From Meiothermus sp. CFH 77666 (lineage in GTDB: Bacteria > Deinococcota > Deinococci > Deinococcales > Thermaceae): a stretch of 64,000 nucleotides of DNA. The first letter of the stretch is position 1; each line of letters begins with the position of its first letter. The translations under genes were made by a program, and so were the position numbers. The notes below the pieces were generated by a model. That model ran no database searches, was not told where the DNA came from, and was given only the letters and a program-made list of their open reading frames with translations. The stretch is from NCBI RefSeq assembly GCF_017497985.1, contig NZ_JAGDFV010000003.1:92077-156076 (forward strand), read 5' to 3'. Shown one piece after another: positions 18,374 to 27,108 of this stretch.

Positions 18374-18764
18374 GGCCCGACGCTGGCTTCGCCAGGCCGA
18401 CGACGACCTCGAGGCATCCCGTGCCCTGGAAGTTGCGGGCAAGTATGCCCAGGCGGCTTTCTTCGCCCAACAAGCGGGGGAGAAAGCCCTGAAGGCCGTT
18501 TGGCTGGCCCTGGACGCAGACCCCTGGGGACACTCCCTGGGCCGGCTGGTTTGGGAGATGCCAGACACGGCTAGAGAGGTGTTCGCCCCCCTGCTAGAAG
18601 AAGCCCTGGCCCTCGATAAGCTCTACATCCCCACCCGTTACCCGGATGCGCTGGCCAACCTAACGCCCGCCGAGGCTTACACCCGGCGAGAGGCCCAAAC
18701 TGCCCAGGCACAGGCCGGAGCCATCGTGAGCGCGGTGAAAAGGTGGCTGGATGCAGCCACGTGA
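18348..18764 (+). CDS. HEPN-domain protein (toxin-like partner)
   Basis: This 138-residue all-helical protein has the HEPN core AAFFAQQAGEKALKAVWLAL (about residues 35-54) and YIPTRYPDAL near residue 93, a signature of the family that pairs with MNT proteins. The RNase-type R-X4-6-H motif of active HEPN toxins is not evident: RYPDAL has no His at the required place. It may be inactive as an RNase or use other residues. It overlaps the MNT gene; a GTG two codons further in is an alternative start. Confidence 0.85.
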   Translation: MSVEKQQLEARRWLRQADDDLEASRALEVAGKYAQAAFFAQQAGEKALKAVWLALDADPWGHSLGRLVWEMPDTAREVFAPLLEEALALDKLYIPTRYPDALANLTPAEAYTRREAQTAQAQAGAIVSAVKRWLDAAT

Positions 18765-18949
18765 AGGGCAGGCTTAGAGCGCTCTTCACGCAGGTTGAGC
18801 CATTCCGACTTCAAGAAAACCTTTTCCTGAACAGAACAGTGTGCGACACCTGCCCCCGAACCCCTGTACTCAACCTACCGCTCCAACCGTGTGCAAAGTG
18901 TTCAGGTGAAGTCAGGGCGAACCTTGCTGATGGGCGTTTGCGGATTGTC

Positions 18950-20308
18950 CTAGCCCAGCAGCGCCTGCACCGCTTCCTCGAACACCTCGGTATGCCGCCG
19001 CACCTGCTCGGGCGTGGTCTCGGGCGAGATGAGGGTCATGTTGTGGAAGGGGGTGAGCAGAATGCCCCGGTTCAGCATGAACAGGTGGATGAAGGGGTCG
19101 AGGTCGGGGTCCTGGCCGGCCAGGGCCTCGGAGCCGTTGCGGGCGGGGTTGGGGCGGAAGAGGTACTCTACCCGGCAGCCCACGCGGGTAACGTGCCAGG
19201 GCAGGCGGTAGTGTTCCATCACCCCGCGTACCTCGGCCTCGAGCTGCTCCCCCAGGGCGATCATGCGGGCGTAGGCGGCTTCGGTCAGGACGTGCTCGAG
19301 GGTGGCCCGCATGGCCGCCAGCGAGAGGGCGTTGGCCGCCAGGGTGCCCCCAATGCCCCCGGTGTCGGCATAGGGCGGCTGGATGACCTGCTGGGCCCGA
19401 GCGCCCACTTCCTCGGTAAAGCCATAGGCCGCGCTGGGAATGCCGCTGCCCAGGGGCTTGCCCACCGTCAGGATGTCGGGCTGTAGGCCGTGTGCTTTGG
19501 TGTAGCCCCCCGGCCCTGCCGAGAGGGTGTGGGTTTCGTCCATAATCAGCAGCGTGCCGTAGCGGCGGGTTAGCTCGCGCAGGGCCGCGTGGTAGCCCGG
19601 CTGGGGCTGCACGATGCCCACATTGGTCATCACCGGCTCGGCCAGCACCGCCGCCACATCGCCGGGGCGCAGGGCCTCTTCCAGGGCCGCCACATCGTTC
19701 CACTCCACCACCCTGGTGGTGAGGGTGGGGTCTACCTGGGGCCCGATGTTGCCGGGGCGGCTGGTGGGCTTTCCATCCACCAGCCAGGCGTAGGCCTCGT
19801 CTACCGTGCCGTGGTAGCAGCCGTGGAAGACCAGCACTTTGGGCCTGCCGGTAATGGCCCGCGCCAGCCGCAGCGAGAAGCGGTTGGCGTCGGTGGCCGA
19901 GAGGGCAAACTGCCAGTACTTGAGGCCAAAGCGGCGCTGGAGTTCCTCGGCCACCCAGAAGGCGTTCTCGGAGGGCAGCATGGTGGTAATGCCCTTTTCG
20001 AGCTGTGCGATGATGCCGGGCAGGGCAGCTTTGGGCGAGTGGCCGGTCATGGCCCCGGTGTCGCCCAGGCACAGGTCTATGTACTCTAGCCCGTCCACAT
20101 CGCGGAAGGTTGCGCCCCTGGCCTCGGCCACAAAGATCGGGAAACCCCCCGGCCAGCGGGTCATCCAGTGCATGGGCACCCCCGCCAGGAGCGAGTTCTG
20201 GGCGCGGTGGTAGAGCTGTAGCGACTTGGGGTGGCGCTCGGCGAAGAGCCGATTCTCTGCCTGCATGAGAGCCTTGACCTTGCTGCGGTCCAGGGTGGCT
20301 GTTTGCAT
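18950..20308 (-). CDS. Class III aminotransferase, glutamate-1-semialdehyde aminomutase-like
   Basis: This 452-residue PLP enzyme belongs to the branch near glutamate-1-semialdehyde 2,1-aminomutase but, in this catabolic context, probably acts as a transaminase. PLP-binding motifs: ATDANRFSLRLARA (phosphate loop), IMDETHTLSAGPGG with the PLP-ring Asp, and the Schiff-base Lys in LTVGKPLGSGIP (about residue 284). The family usually has NEAVE or similar where this one has TDANRF. The gene lies 13 bp after the TPR gene at the end of a minus-strand run, and its ATG is preceded by GGAGG. Confidence 0.82.
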   Translation of the reverse strand: MQTATLDRSKVKALMQAENRLFAERHPKSLQLYHRAQNSLLAGVPMHWMTRWPGGFPIFVAEARGATFRDVDGLEYIDLCLGDTGAMTGHSPKAALPGIIAQLEKGITTMLPSENAFWVAEELQRRFGLKYWQFALSATDANRFSLRLARAITGRPKVLVFHGCYHGTVDEAYAWLVDGKPTSRPGNIGPQVDPTLTTRVVEWNDVAALEEALRPGDVAAVLAEPVMTNVGIVQPQPGYHAALRELTRRYGTLLIMDETHTLSAGPGGYTKAHGLQPDILTVGKPLGSGIPSAAYGFTEEVGARAQQVIQPPYADTGGIGGTLAANALSLAAMRATLEHVLTEAAYARMIALGEQLEAEVRGVMEHYRLPWHVTRVGCRVEYLFRPNPARNGSEALAGQDPDLDPFIHLFMLNRGILLTPFHNMTLISPETTPEQVRRHTEVFEEAVQALLG

Positions 20309-20321
20309 GGACTCCTCCGGT

Positions 20322-21161
20322 TCAGGGCTGCTGCTCGAGCCAGCGCAGGGCCTCAGGGTGTGTCATCCAGGCCGGGCCGATCTCTAAAAGACAGATAATG
20401 GCCTCGGACTCCTCGCCGGGAGTGTAGTAGTCGGGCAGTTCCTTGGGCTGGGGTTTCCAGCCCCCCAGGTAAGCTTCGGCATGGGGGTTGACCTGTCGGG
20501 CTTCGCGCAGGGCTTTTTGCGCCTCTTCCAGCTTTCCGCTCAAAAACTCCAAGAGCACCTTGCCCCAGGTCCAGAAAGCGCTTCGATCCTTTTCGTACTT
20601 TTTCCAGAGCGAGCGAGCCTCCGCCAGCCGGTTCTCGGCCAGGTAAAGCCCCAGGAGGGAATATCGCACCCCCTGGTTGTCGGTGGGGTTGAGGTCAAGC
20701 ATCCTCTCGAAGACCTGGATGGCCTTTGAAGACTGCCCGGCATCCTGGTAAAGCTGGCCCAGGAGGTGCAGGGCTCGCATGTAGGGGCGGGTCTCGAGGT
20801 AGCCCCAGAAGTGGCCCGCAAGTTCCTGAAAGGCACGCTTGCCCAGGTCGCGCTCCCCCGCCTTGACCACTCGCTCCTGCAGGGCAATCTGCTCTTCCAG
20901 GCTGCTCTCCACCCAGCCGACCAGGAAGCTCAGGGGATCCGGGTTGTTGGGGTTGGTACGCACGGCTTTGAGTATGCGCTTGATTATCGCGTCCTCGCGG
21001 CTAAGCTCGGCGCTTTCGTAAAGAATCTTTTCGGCCCGGATGGCGGCTTCAGGGGGGACGGGTTCGGCCTCGAGGTCGAGCGCGGCTAGCAACACCCTTC
21101 GCGCTTCGGCCCGCAGATCGGCCCATTTATCGGTGGGTGCAGATTTTTTTTGCCTAGGCAT
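20322..21161 (-). CDS. Tetratricopeptide-repeat protein (ST7-like)
   Basis: This 279-residue soluble protein has no enzyme motif. TPR helices are visible from about residue 125 (ALHLLGQLYQDAGQSSKAIQ, FERMLDLNPTDNQG) to 215. The end, NPHAEAYLGGWK then YYTPGEESEAI, resembles the C-terminal part of SEC-C/ST7-like TPR proteins. The N-terminus is basic (MPRQKKSAP). It overlaps the upstream amidohydrolase gene by 8 bp and precedes the aminotransferase by 13 bp, so it is in the operon, perhaps as a scaffold. Function unknown. Confidence 0.75.
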   Translation of the reverse strand: MPRQKKSAPTDKWADLRAEARRVLLAALDLEAEPVPPEAAIRAEKILYESAELSREDAIIKRILKAVRTNPNNPDPLSFLVGWVESSLEEQIALQERVVKAGERDLGKRAFQELAGHFWGYLETRPYMRALHLLGQLYQDAGQSSKAIQVFERMLDLNPTDNQGVRYSLLGLYLAENRLAEARSLWKKYEKDRSAFWTWGKVLLEFLSGKLEEAQKALREARQVNPHAEAYLGGWKPQPKELPDYYTPGEESEAIICLLEIGPAWMTHPEALRWLEQQP

Positions 21162-22692
21162 GTATCACTCCGGCCACTATCGTACCTGCCACCCGCAGGC
21201 TTTGTGCCTCGTGCAGGTCGCCCTCTAACAGCACGAAGTCGGCCCACTTGTCTACCTCCAGGCTGCCCCGGTTGCCCTCGTCCCCCTGGGCCACCGCCCC
21301 GCCCATCGTGTAGGCCCAGATGGCCTGTTCCAGACTGACCTGATTGCCCGGGCACAAAGGCTCGAAGAGCGCTGCCTGCAAACCGTTCAGGGGCTCCACC
21401 TGCCGCACCACCGGCCCATCCGAGGAGAACGCCACCGTAAGGCCCGCTTCGAACATGGCCCGCAGGTTGAAGCAGCGGCAGAACCACTCGTCGGGCACGT
21501 AGCGCTCGTAGTTGGCCCGCAACTCCCGCAGAAACACCGGCTGGGGCACCGCGATGATGCCGAGCTGCTTTGCTTTGGCCAGGTGTTCGGGGCCGGCCAG
21601 CCCGAAGTGCTCGAGGCGGTGGCGGGGGCCGGGGGCGGTCTGGTAGAGCCCTTGGTACACCCGCAGAACCTGATCTAAAGCCCGGTCGCCAATCGCGTGG
21701 GTGCCGATGCGAAAGCCTGCCTGGTGGGCCTCCAGGGCCAGTTCAAACAGGTGGTCATCCTCGAAGCGCAGGATGCCGTACTGGGGGGGCTCTAAGGTTT
21801 TGTACGGCCTGGAAATGGCGGCGGTGGCCCCCGAGAGACCCCCGTCGGCAAAGAACTTCACCGAGTCGCAGCGCAGGTAGTCTGAAACGTGTTTCTCGGG
21901 TAGGGGGAAGGTCTCGGTGCCCCCGTCCGGGCGGCGCATGTAGAGCAGGTTGACCCGGATGGGCAGTTCGCCACGCTCGTCCAGGGCTTTGTAGGCGGCG
22001 TACAGCGGGGGGTCTACGGCGGGGTCGGTGGCGCTGGTGATGCCCAGCGAGCGCAGGTACTCGCAGCCCGCCTTCACCCATAGCTCGTACTGGGCCTGAC
22101 TGGGCTCACCCATGGCCTTGAAGGCCAGTCCGTAGGCGGTCTCGTAGAGGATGCCCTGGTCGTAGTGGATTTCCCCACCGGGAACGTGGGTTTCTGGGGT
22201 GATGCCGGCAAGCTCCAGGGCCTGGGAGTTCACCGCGTGGATGTGGGCGCAGGTACGGGTTAGCAGCACCGGATTTTGCGGGGCCAGCCTGTCCAGCGCT
22301 GCCCTGGAGGGCATGGCTTTCTCGGCCAGCAGGGCTTCGTTCCAGCCGCGCCCCCACAACCACTCGCCGGGCTTCAGCATCCTGGCGCGTTCTTCAACCC
22401 TGGCGTAGAGCTCGGCCAGCGAGGCAACGCCGCGCAGGTCGAGCAGGGTGGTGCGAAGCTGCCCCACCTTCCAGATGTGCACATGCGCATCGTTGAAGCC
22501 GGGAAGCAAAAGGTGGCCTTCCAGATGCACCTTTTGGGCTGAAGGGGCTAGGCTCTCGAGGTCAGAGAGCCTGCCCGTAGCGGCAATGCGGCCCCTCCGA
22601 ACCAGGAGGGCCTCGAGGGGCTCTAAGGCATACCTTGCCCCCTTCAGGCGGGGGTTCAGGATAGCACCGCCGTGGAATAGTAGTTCGCTCAT
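21154..22692 (-). CDS. Amidohydrolase, YtcJ-like
   Basis: This 512-residue metal-dependent hydrolase should cleave an amide or cyclic amide. Metal ligands are visible in GFNDAHVHIW (about residues 60-70), HRLEHFG, GTHAIGDRALD and the catalytic Asp in FSSDGPV. The long insert between the first strand and HxH and the GWNEALL segment fit the YtcJ/amidohydrolase_3 group, whose substrates are mostly unknown. The ATG at 22692 overlaps the stop of the GNAT gene (ATGA). Its position with a polyamine-binding protein and aminotransferases suggests an N-acyl-amine substrate. Confidence 0.88.
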   Translation of the reverse strand: MSELLFHGGAILNPRLKGARYALEPLEALLVRRGRIAATGRLSDLESLAPSAQKVHLEGHLLLPGFNDAHVHIWKVGQLRTTLLDLRGVASLAELYARVEERARMLKPGEWLWGRGWNEALLAEKAMPSRAALDRLAPQNPVLLTRTCAHIHAVNSQALELAGITPETHVPGGEIHYDQGILYETAYGLAFKAMGEPSQAQYELWVKAGCEYLRSLGITSATDPAVDPPLYAAYKALDERGELPIRVNLLYMRRPDGGTETFPLPEKHVSDYLRCDSVKFFADGGLSGATAAISRPYKTLEPPQYGILRFEDDHLFELALEAHQAGFRIGTHAIGDRALDQVLRVYQGLYQTAPGPRHRLEHFGLAGPEHLAKAKQLGIIAVPQPVFLRELRANYERYVPDEWFCRCFNLRAMFEAGLTVAFSSDGPVVRQVEPLNGLQAALFEPLCPGNQVSLEQAIWAYTMGGAVAQGDEGNRGSLEVDKWADFVLLEGDLHEAQSLRVAGTIVAGVIHA

Positions 22693-23351
22693 GGGTTGCC
22701 TTTCAGATCCGGGTTCCGCCAGATGATAAACACCCCGTAGTTGCCGCAACTGGGGTCGTCGAGGTAGTCGGGGATAATGCCCCAGACACAATATCCGCGT
22801 TTGAGCTGGATGGAGAGCACCGGGTCGAACATCTCTCCCCGCACCACCCGCGCCACGTACTGCTCGATGAAGAGGTCGCGCTGGTAGGGCGCGTACCCCT
22901 TGGGCATGGCCCCGGCCACATGGCCCTTGAGGCCCAGCTGTCGCACCAGGTTTTGCCGGGCGGTGTAGAGCAGGGTGGAGAGGCCCAGTCCGCGAAACTC
23001 GGGATGTACACCGATGTCGGCCCCGTAGAGCCAGTCGCCCTGGGGGTCGTGGTTGGAGAGCCAGTTGTTCGCCACCGCCTCCATGTACCGGTGCTGGTAG
23101 TGCTTGAGGTCGAGGTGGGTGCGGAAGTCGGTGGAGCAGGCTACCACTCTACCGGTCTCGCGCTCCACCACCGCGTGCTGTCCCTCGGGGAAGACCTGGG
23201 TGTGGGCCCGGTAATGTTTGGCGGTGATGAGCTCGTCCCTCGAGAGCGAGGGAAAGGAAGCCTGCTGGATGGCCTCGAGCTCTTGCGCCATCCAGGGCTC
23301 GGACTGCACCACTGCAAAGCGGTGGTCGGGGCTGGTCAGAAGTTCGTGCAT
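22689..23351 (-). CDS. GNAT-family N-acetyltransferase
   Basis: This protein (220 residues from 23351; an ATG at 23378 would add nine) should transfer an acetyl group to an amine. The acetyl-CoA pyrophosphate loop is FRGLGLSTLLYTARQNLVRQ and the preceding strand is WLYGADIGVHP. MHELLTSPDHRFAVVQ is taken as the start; no clear ribosome site supports either choice, and the longer start lies in a heptad repeat tract. It overlaps the amidohydrolase gene by four bases, suggesting the two enzymes act on the same amine in opposite or successive steps. Confidence 0.85.
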   Translation of the reverse strand: MHELLTSPDHRFAVVQSEPWMAQELEAIQQASFPSLSRDELITAKHYRAHTQVFPEGQHAVVERETGRVVACSTDFRTHLDLKHYQHRYMEAVANNWLSNHDPQGDWLYGADIGVHPEFRGLGLSTLLYTARQNLVRQLGLKGHVAGAMPKGYAPYQRDLFIEQYVARVVRGEMFDPVLSIQLKRGYCVWGIIPDYLDDPSCGNYGVFIIWRNPDLKGNP

Positions 23352-23358
23352 AAGGGAT

Positions 23359-23386
23359 GCGTATGGCTTATAGCCCATAGCCGATA
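23359..23386 (-). repeat. Heptanucleotide tract (4 units) before the GNAT gene
   Basis: Four consecutive 7-nt units (GCGTATG, GCTTATA, then GCCCATA and GCCGATA on the + strand) fill the spacer between the polyamine-binding-protein stop and the GNAT start. They belong to the dispersed GCCRAWR-like family of this genome. Confidence 0.6.
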
Positions 23387-23395
23387 TGGTTCTTG

Positions 23396-24421
23396 CTATC
23401 GGCTCTTCACCTGCGTCCAGGCCTCGTCCAGCACGCGGTTGTTGCGGCCCTGGTCGAGGATGAACTCGAGCACTTTCATCTGGGCTTCGGTGGGCCAGAT
23501 GGCCGGGTTCTGGAGCATCTGGGGCTTCAGGAGTTTTTTGGCGGCGGCGTTGGGGGTAGCCGACTGCTGGTACTCAGCCAGGCGGGCTCCAATTTGGGCA
23601 TCCAGAATGAAGTTGATGAACCGGTGGGCGGCCTCCGGATTGGGTGCTTTGGCCGGAATGGCCATGCTATCTATAAAGAGCGTGCTGCCCTCCTTGGGAA
23701 TGGTGAAGCCGTAGCGGGGGTTGCCCTCGGCCACCCGCAGGGCATCCTGGTTGTAGACCACCACCGCCACGGCCTGGTTGGCCAGCAGGAGCTTGGTGGC
23801 CGAAACCCCGCCCTGGAAGCCCTTGAAGTTGCGGCTGCGTTTGGCGGCGAGCATGGCATCTATCGCCATTTTGACCTGGGCCGGGTTGGTGCTGTTGACC
23901 GAGTGGCCCAGGTAGCGCAGGGCAATGCCCAGCATCTCGCGCGAGGAGTCCATAAAGGTAAAGGCCCCTTTTTGCTGGCCCGGGTCAAAAAGCACGTTCC
24001 AGGAGGCGGGCGGGGCCTTGAAGATGTCGGTGCGGTACATGAGCCCTACCGTGCCCCACAGGTAGCCCACGGTGTAGCGGTTGCCAGGGTCGTAGGGGGG
24101 GTTGGTGAACTTGGGGTCGAGGTTTTTCAGGTTGGGAATTTTGCTCTTGTCCAGGGGTTGCAAGAGGTTCAGACTAACCAGCACCGGCACAATGAAGTCC
24201 GAAGGCACCACCAGGTCAAACTGGCTGACCCCGCCGGCCTGGAGTTTGGCCTGCATCTCCTCGTTGGACTCGTAGTAGGTGATGCGGACCTTGATGCCGG
24301 TCGCTTTTTCAAAGTCGCGGACAATGCTGGGGTCTATGTAATCGGTCCAGGTGTAAAGCTGGAGGGTACCCTGGGCCATAGCCAGCCCCAGGGCGGCAAA
24401 CAGCGCAAGCAGGATTCGCAT
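23396..24421 (-). CDS. Polyamine-type ABC transporter substrate-binding protein (PotD/PotF-like), orphan
   Basis: This 341-residue exported protein binds a polyamine or related amine. It has a signal peptide (LLALFAALGLAMAQ), then LYTWTDYIDPSIVRDFEKATG, the typical PotD start, and YESNEEMQAKLQAGGVSQFDLVVPSD. It is a clear paralogue of the binding protein at 31697-32725: the segments SKIPNLKNLDPKF and KAPNPEAAHRFINFILD are nearly identical in both. No permease or ATPase genes accompany it, so it may use the PotABC proteins encoded 8 kb away. The ATG follows AAAAAAGGAG. Confidence 0.9.
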   Translation of the reverse strand: MRILLALFAALGLAMAQGTLQLYTWTDYIDPSIVRDFEKATGIKVRITYYESNEEMQAKLQAGGVSQFDLVVPSDFIVPVLVSLNLLQPLDKSKIPNLKNLDPKFTNPPYDPGNRYTVGYLWGTVGLMYRTDIFKAPPASWNVLFDPGQQKGAFTFMDSSREMLGIALRYLGHSVNSTNPAQVKMAIDAMLAAKRSRNFKGFQGGVSATKLLLANQAVAVVVYNQDALRVAEGNPRYGFTIPKEGSTLFIDSMAIPAKAPNPEAAHRFINFILDAQIGARLAEYQQSATPNAAAKKLLKPQMLQNPAIWPTEAQMKVLEFILDQGRNNRVLDEAWTQVKSR

Positions 24422-24463
24422 ATTTCACTCCTTTTTTGCCGTCAAGATACCGTTCAAATCGCC

Positions 24464-25441
24464 TTACTGCAAGACTTCCCGCAGGGTCTGTAGCCCGATG
24501 TTGGCGCCGCAGATCACCACCCCCACCTGCCGACCCCGGTAGCGTTCGGCCCGCTTCAGAAACCCTGCCAGCGCCACCCCGGCGGCGCCTTCCAGCAACT
24601 GGTGCTGGGTTTCCAGAAAAAGCCGCATGGCGTGTTTGATTTCCGCCTCGCTCACCGTGACCCAGTCGTCCACCAGACGACGGCAGAGCTCAAAGGTGAT
24701 GGCGCCGGGCTCCAATCCCCCTGCGCTCCCGTCCGAAAGGGTGGGCCGGGCCTCGATGGAAGTGATGCGTCCGGCCTGAATGGAAGCCCACATGGCGGCA
24801 TTGTTTTCGGGCTGGCAGCCCACAATGGTGGTGTGGGGGCTCACCGATTTGAAATAGGCGGCGATGCCGGCTATCATCCCCCCGCCCCCCACGGTCACGA
24901 AGAGCGCCTCCAGGGGCTCGGGGCTCTGAGAGGTGAGCTCGAGGCCAATGGTACCCTGGCCTGCGATTACGTCCGGGTCGTTGTAAGGCGAGATGTAAAC
25001 CAGGCCGTGGGTTTCGGCGTAGCGGCGGGCGTAGAGTTCGGTGTCGTCGCCGCTGGTTCCGTGTACACAGAGCTCCGCGCCGTAGCGCCGGATGGCCCCC
25101 AGCTTGGTCGCACTGGCCCCCTCCGGCACAAAGACCAGACCCCGGCCCCCCAGCTTCTTGAGCCCATAGGCCACGGCGGCCCCGTGATTGCCGCTGCTGG
25201 CCGTGACCACCCCTTTTTGCAGCGCCTCGGGCGGGAGTGAGAGCAGCTTGTTCAGCGCCCCACGCACCTTGAAGGAGCCGGTGGGCTGGAGGTTCTCGAG
25301 CTTCAGCCAGACCCGCGCCCCGGTCATCTGGGAGAGGGCCAGTGAGCCCTCCAGTGGGGTCTCGCGCAGGTGGGGTCGCAGGCGGGTGTGGGCCTGCTGG
25401 ATGGTCCCCGGCAAGCGAGAGATAAGCTCGTGAGCGTTCAT
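24464..25441 (-). CDS. Threonine/serine dehydratase-like PLP enzyme
   Basis: This 325-residue enzyme belongs to fold type II and should deaminate threonine or serine to 2-oxobutyrate or pyruvate plus ammonia. The PLP Lys is in PTGSFKVRGALNKL (about residue 58), the substrate loop is TASSGNHGAAVAYG and the phosphate loop is VGGGGMIAGIA. The C-terminal ACT domain of the biosynthetic enzyme is absent, which suits a catabolic role; hydroxy-aspartate dehydratases of similar size are an alternative. It lies 42 bp upstream of the amine-binding protein gene. Confidence 0.87.
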   Translation of the reverse strand: MNAHELISRLPGTIQQAHTRLRPHLRETPLEGSLALSQMTGARVWLKLENLQPTGSFKVRGALNKLLSLPPEALQKGVVTASSGNHGAAVAYGLKKLGGRGLVFVPEGASATKLGAIRRYGAELCVHGTSGDDTELYARRYAETHGLVYISPYNDPDVIAGQGTIGLELTSQSPEPLEALFVTVGGGGMIAGIAAYFKSVSPHTTIVGCQPENNAAMWASIQAGRITSIEARPTLSDGSAGGLEPGAITFELCRRLVDDWVTVSEAEIKHAMRLFLETQHQLLEGAAGVALAGFLKRAERYRGRQVGVVICGANIGLQTLREVLQ

Positions 25442-25490
25442 GGTGGATGGTGCGCTGCGGCTGGTCTAGGCTTTACTTTGACGCTGCGCT

Positions 25491-25605
25491 GTCATTCCGG
25501 GGCGCACGCGGTGCGACGAGGAATCTGGAGCCGCATGGGCATTGTGAATTTGGTGGACAGTACCTCATAAGGTTCCTCACTGCGCTGCGCTTCGTTCGGA
25601 ACGAC
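25491..25605. repeat. Foldback (REP-like) intergenic element, copy 1
   Basis: The element begins GTCATTCCGG and ends CGGAACGAC, imperfect inverted ends, with inner blocks GACGAGGAATCTGG and AGGTTCCTCACTGCGCT. A second copy with the same four blocks lies at 37462-37561. It fills the spacer between the GabT-like and dehydratase genes. Similar GTCATTCYGAG palindromes are widespread in bacterial genomes; no transposase is near. Confidence 0.72.
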
Positions 25606-25620
25606 ACGCAACTTATGTGA

Positions 25621-26976
25621 CTAAGCCTTTACTGCTGCCATCGCCTTGTAGGTTTCGCGGATGGCCCCTGCCACTACCGAGAGCGCCTCGCGGAGCATCT
25701 CCTCGGGGATGTCCAGGGCGGGCAAAAAGCGGATGCAGTTGGTGTATAGCCCGGCCCGGATCAGAATCACGCCCCGCCGGGAGGCCAGCTTGATGGTCTC
25801 CATGGCGAACTCCTGCCAGGGTTCTTTGGTTCTGGGGTCTTTGACGAACTCGAGCACCATCATGGCCCCCACCCCGCGCACATCGCCCAGCACCGGAACC
25901 TCGGCTTTCAGCGGCTCAAAGGTCTCGCGCACAATACATTCGATGTGCTGGGCCCTGTCCAGGAAGCCGGGGGACTCGAGTATCTTCAGGGCTTCCAGGG
26001 CCGCCACGCAGGCCAGGGGGTTGCCGCCGTAGGTGCTGCCCACCCCGCCCACGTGCGGGGCGTCCAGAATTTCGGCCCGGCCCGTCACCGCGCTGATGGG
26101 CATCCCGGCCCCCAGGCTCTTGGCGCTGATGATCAGGTCGGGCACCACCCCGCTGTGCTCGATGGCCCAGAGCTTCCCGGTGCGGCCCGAGCCACTCTGG
26201 ATTTCATCGGCAATCATCACCGCGCCCGTTGTGTCGCAGACCTCGCGGATCTTACGCAAAAACTTGTGCGGCACGGGTATAAAACCCCCCTCGCCGATCA
26301 CCGGCTCAATCACGATGGCCGCCAGCGCCGAGGGGTCTATGTGGGCGGTCAGGGCGTTCTCGAGGTTCCAGCAGGCCCAGTCCACATACGCCTCGGGGGT
26401 CATGCCCTCGGGGGTGCGGTACAGGTTGGGCACCGGCAGGCGGTAGACCTCGGGGGCAAAGGGGCCAAAGCCCTTCTTGAAGAGGCCCCACTTGCTGGTC
26501 ATGGCCATGGTCAGGTTGGTGCGCCCGTGGTAGGCCCCCTCGAAGACGATAATCCCGCTTCGCCCGGTGTAGCGGCGGGCGAACTTGACGGCATTCTCCA
26601 CCGCCTCGGCCCCGCCATTGGCCAGCAGGGTTTTTTTGGGAAAGTCGCCGGGGGTGAGCCGGTTCAGGGCCTCGCAGACGGCCACGTAGGGCTCGTAGTT
26701 GGCCACGATGCTGCACATGTGCAACAGTTCATCGGCCTGGGCCTTGAGGGCCGCCACCACGCTACCGGGGGTGTGCCCCACGGCCAGCACCCCGATGCCG
26801 CCCGCCAGGTCTATAAGGGTGTTGCCGTCCACGTCTTCGACCAGCGAGCCGTGGGCTTTCCTGACCGCAACGGGGTTGGCCTGGGCCAGCGCAGCGGTCA
26901 CGGCGGCAGCCCGGCGCGATTGGAGTTCCTGGCTTTTGGGGCCGGGAATGGGTGTTTTGAGTTGGATGTAAGGCAT
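25621..26976 (-). CDS. gabT: 4-aminobutyrate aminotransferase family (GabT-like)
   Basis: This 451-residue class III aminotransferase should move the amino group of GABA or another omega-amine to 2-oxoglutarate. Motifs: NGGAEAVENAVKFARRYTGR (phosphate loop), EGAYHGRT, the PLP-ring Asp in MIADEIQSGSGRTGK and the Schiff-base Lys in IISAKSLGAGMP. Length and order match bacterial GabT. It is separated from the downstream dehydratase by the foldback repeat. A second, more distant family member is at 37731-39035. GABA is the expected product of putrescine breakdown, which fits the neighbouring polyamine genes; exact substrate not certain. Confidence 0.87.
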   Translation of the reverse strand: MPYIQLKTPIPGPKSQELQSRRAAAVTAALAQANPVAVRKAHGSLVEDVDGNTLIDLAGGIGVLAVGHTPGSVVAALKAQADELLHMCSIVANYEPYVAVCEALNRLTPGDFPKKTLLANGGAEAVENAVKFARRYTGRSGIIVFEGAYHGRTNLTMAMTSKWGLFKKGFGPFAPEVYRLPVPNLYRTPEGMTPEAYVDWACWNLENALTAHIDPSALAAIVIEPVIGEGGFIPVPHKFLRKIREVCDTTGAVMIADEIQSGSGRTGKLWAIEHSGVVPDLIISAKSLGAGMPISAVTGRAEILDAPHVGGVGSTYGGNPLACVAALEALKILESPGFLDRAQHIECIVRETFEPLKAEVPVLGDVRGVGAMMVLEFVKDPRTKEPWQEFAMETIKLASRRGVILIRAGLYTNCIRFLPALDIPEEMLREALSVVAGAIRETYKAMAAVKA

Positions 26977-27108
26977 GGGTTCCTCCAGGGGAGGTCTAGG
27001 GTCTGGGGCCGGCCATTACCGGCCAACCGCAATGACGTACTGCTTGCAACACCAAACAGCCCCCGGCCCTGGAGGCGGAATGCAGGCCTTTTGCACGTCC
27101 ATCTGCCT

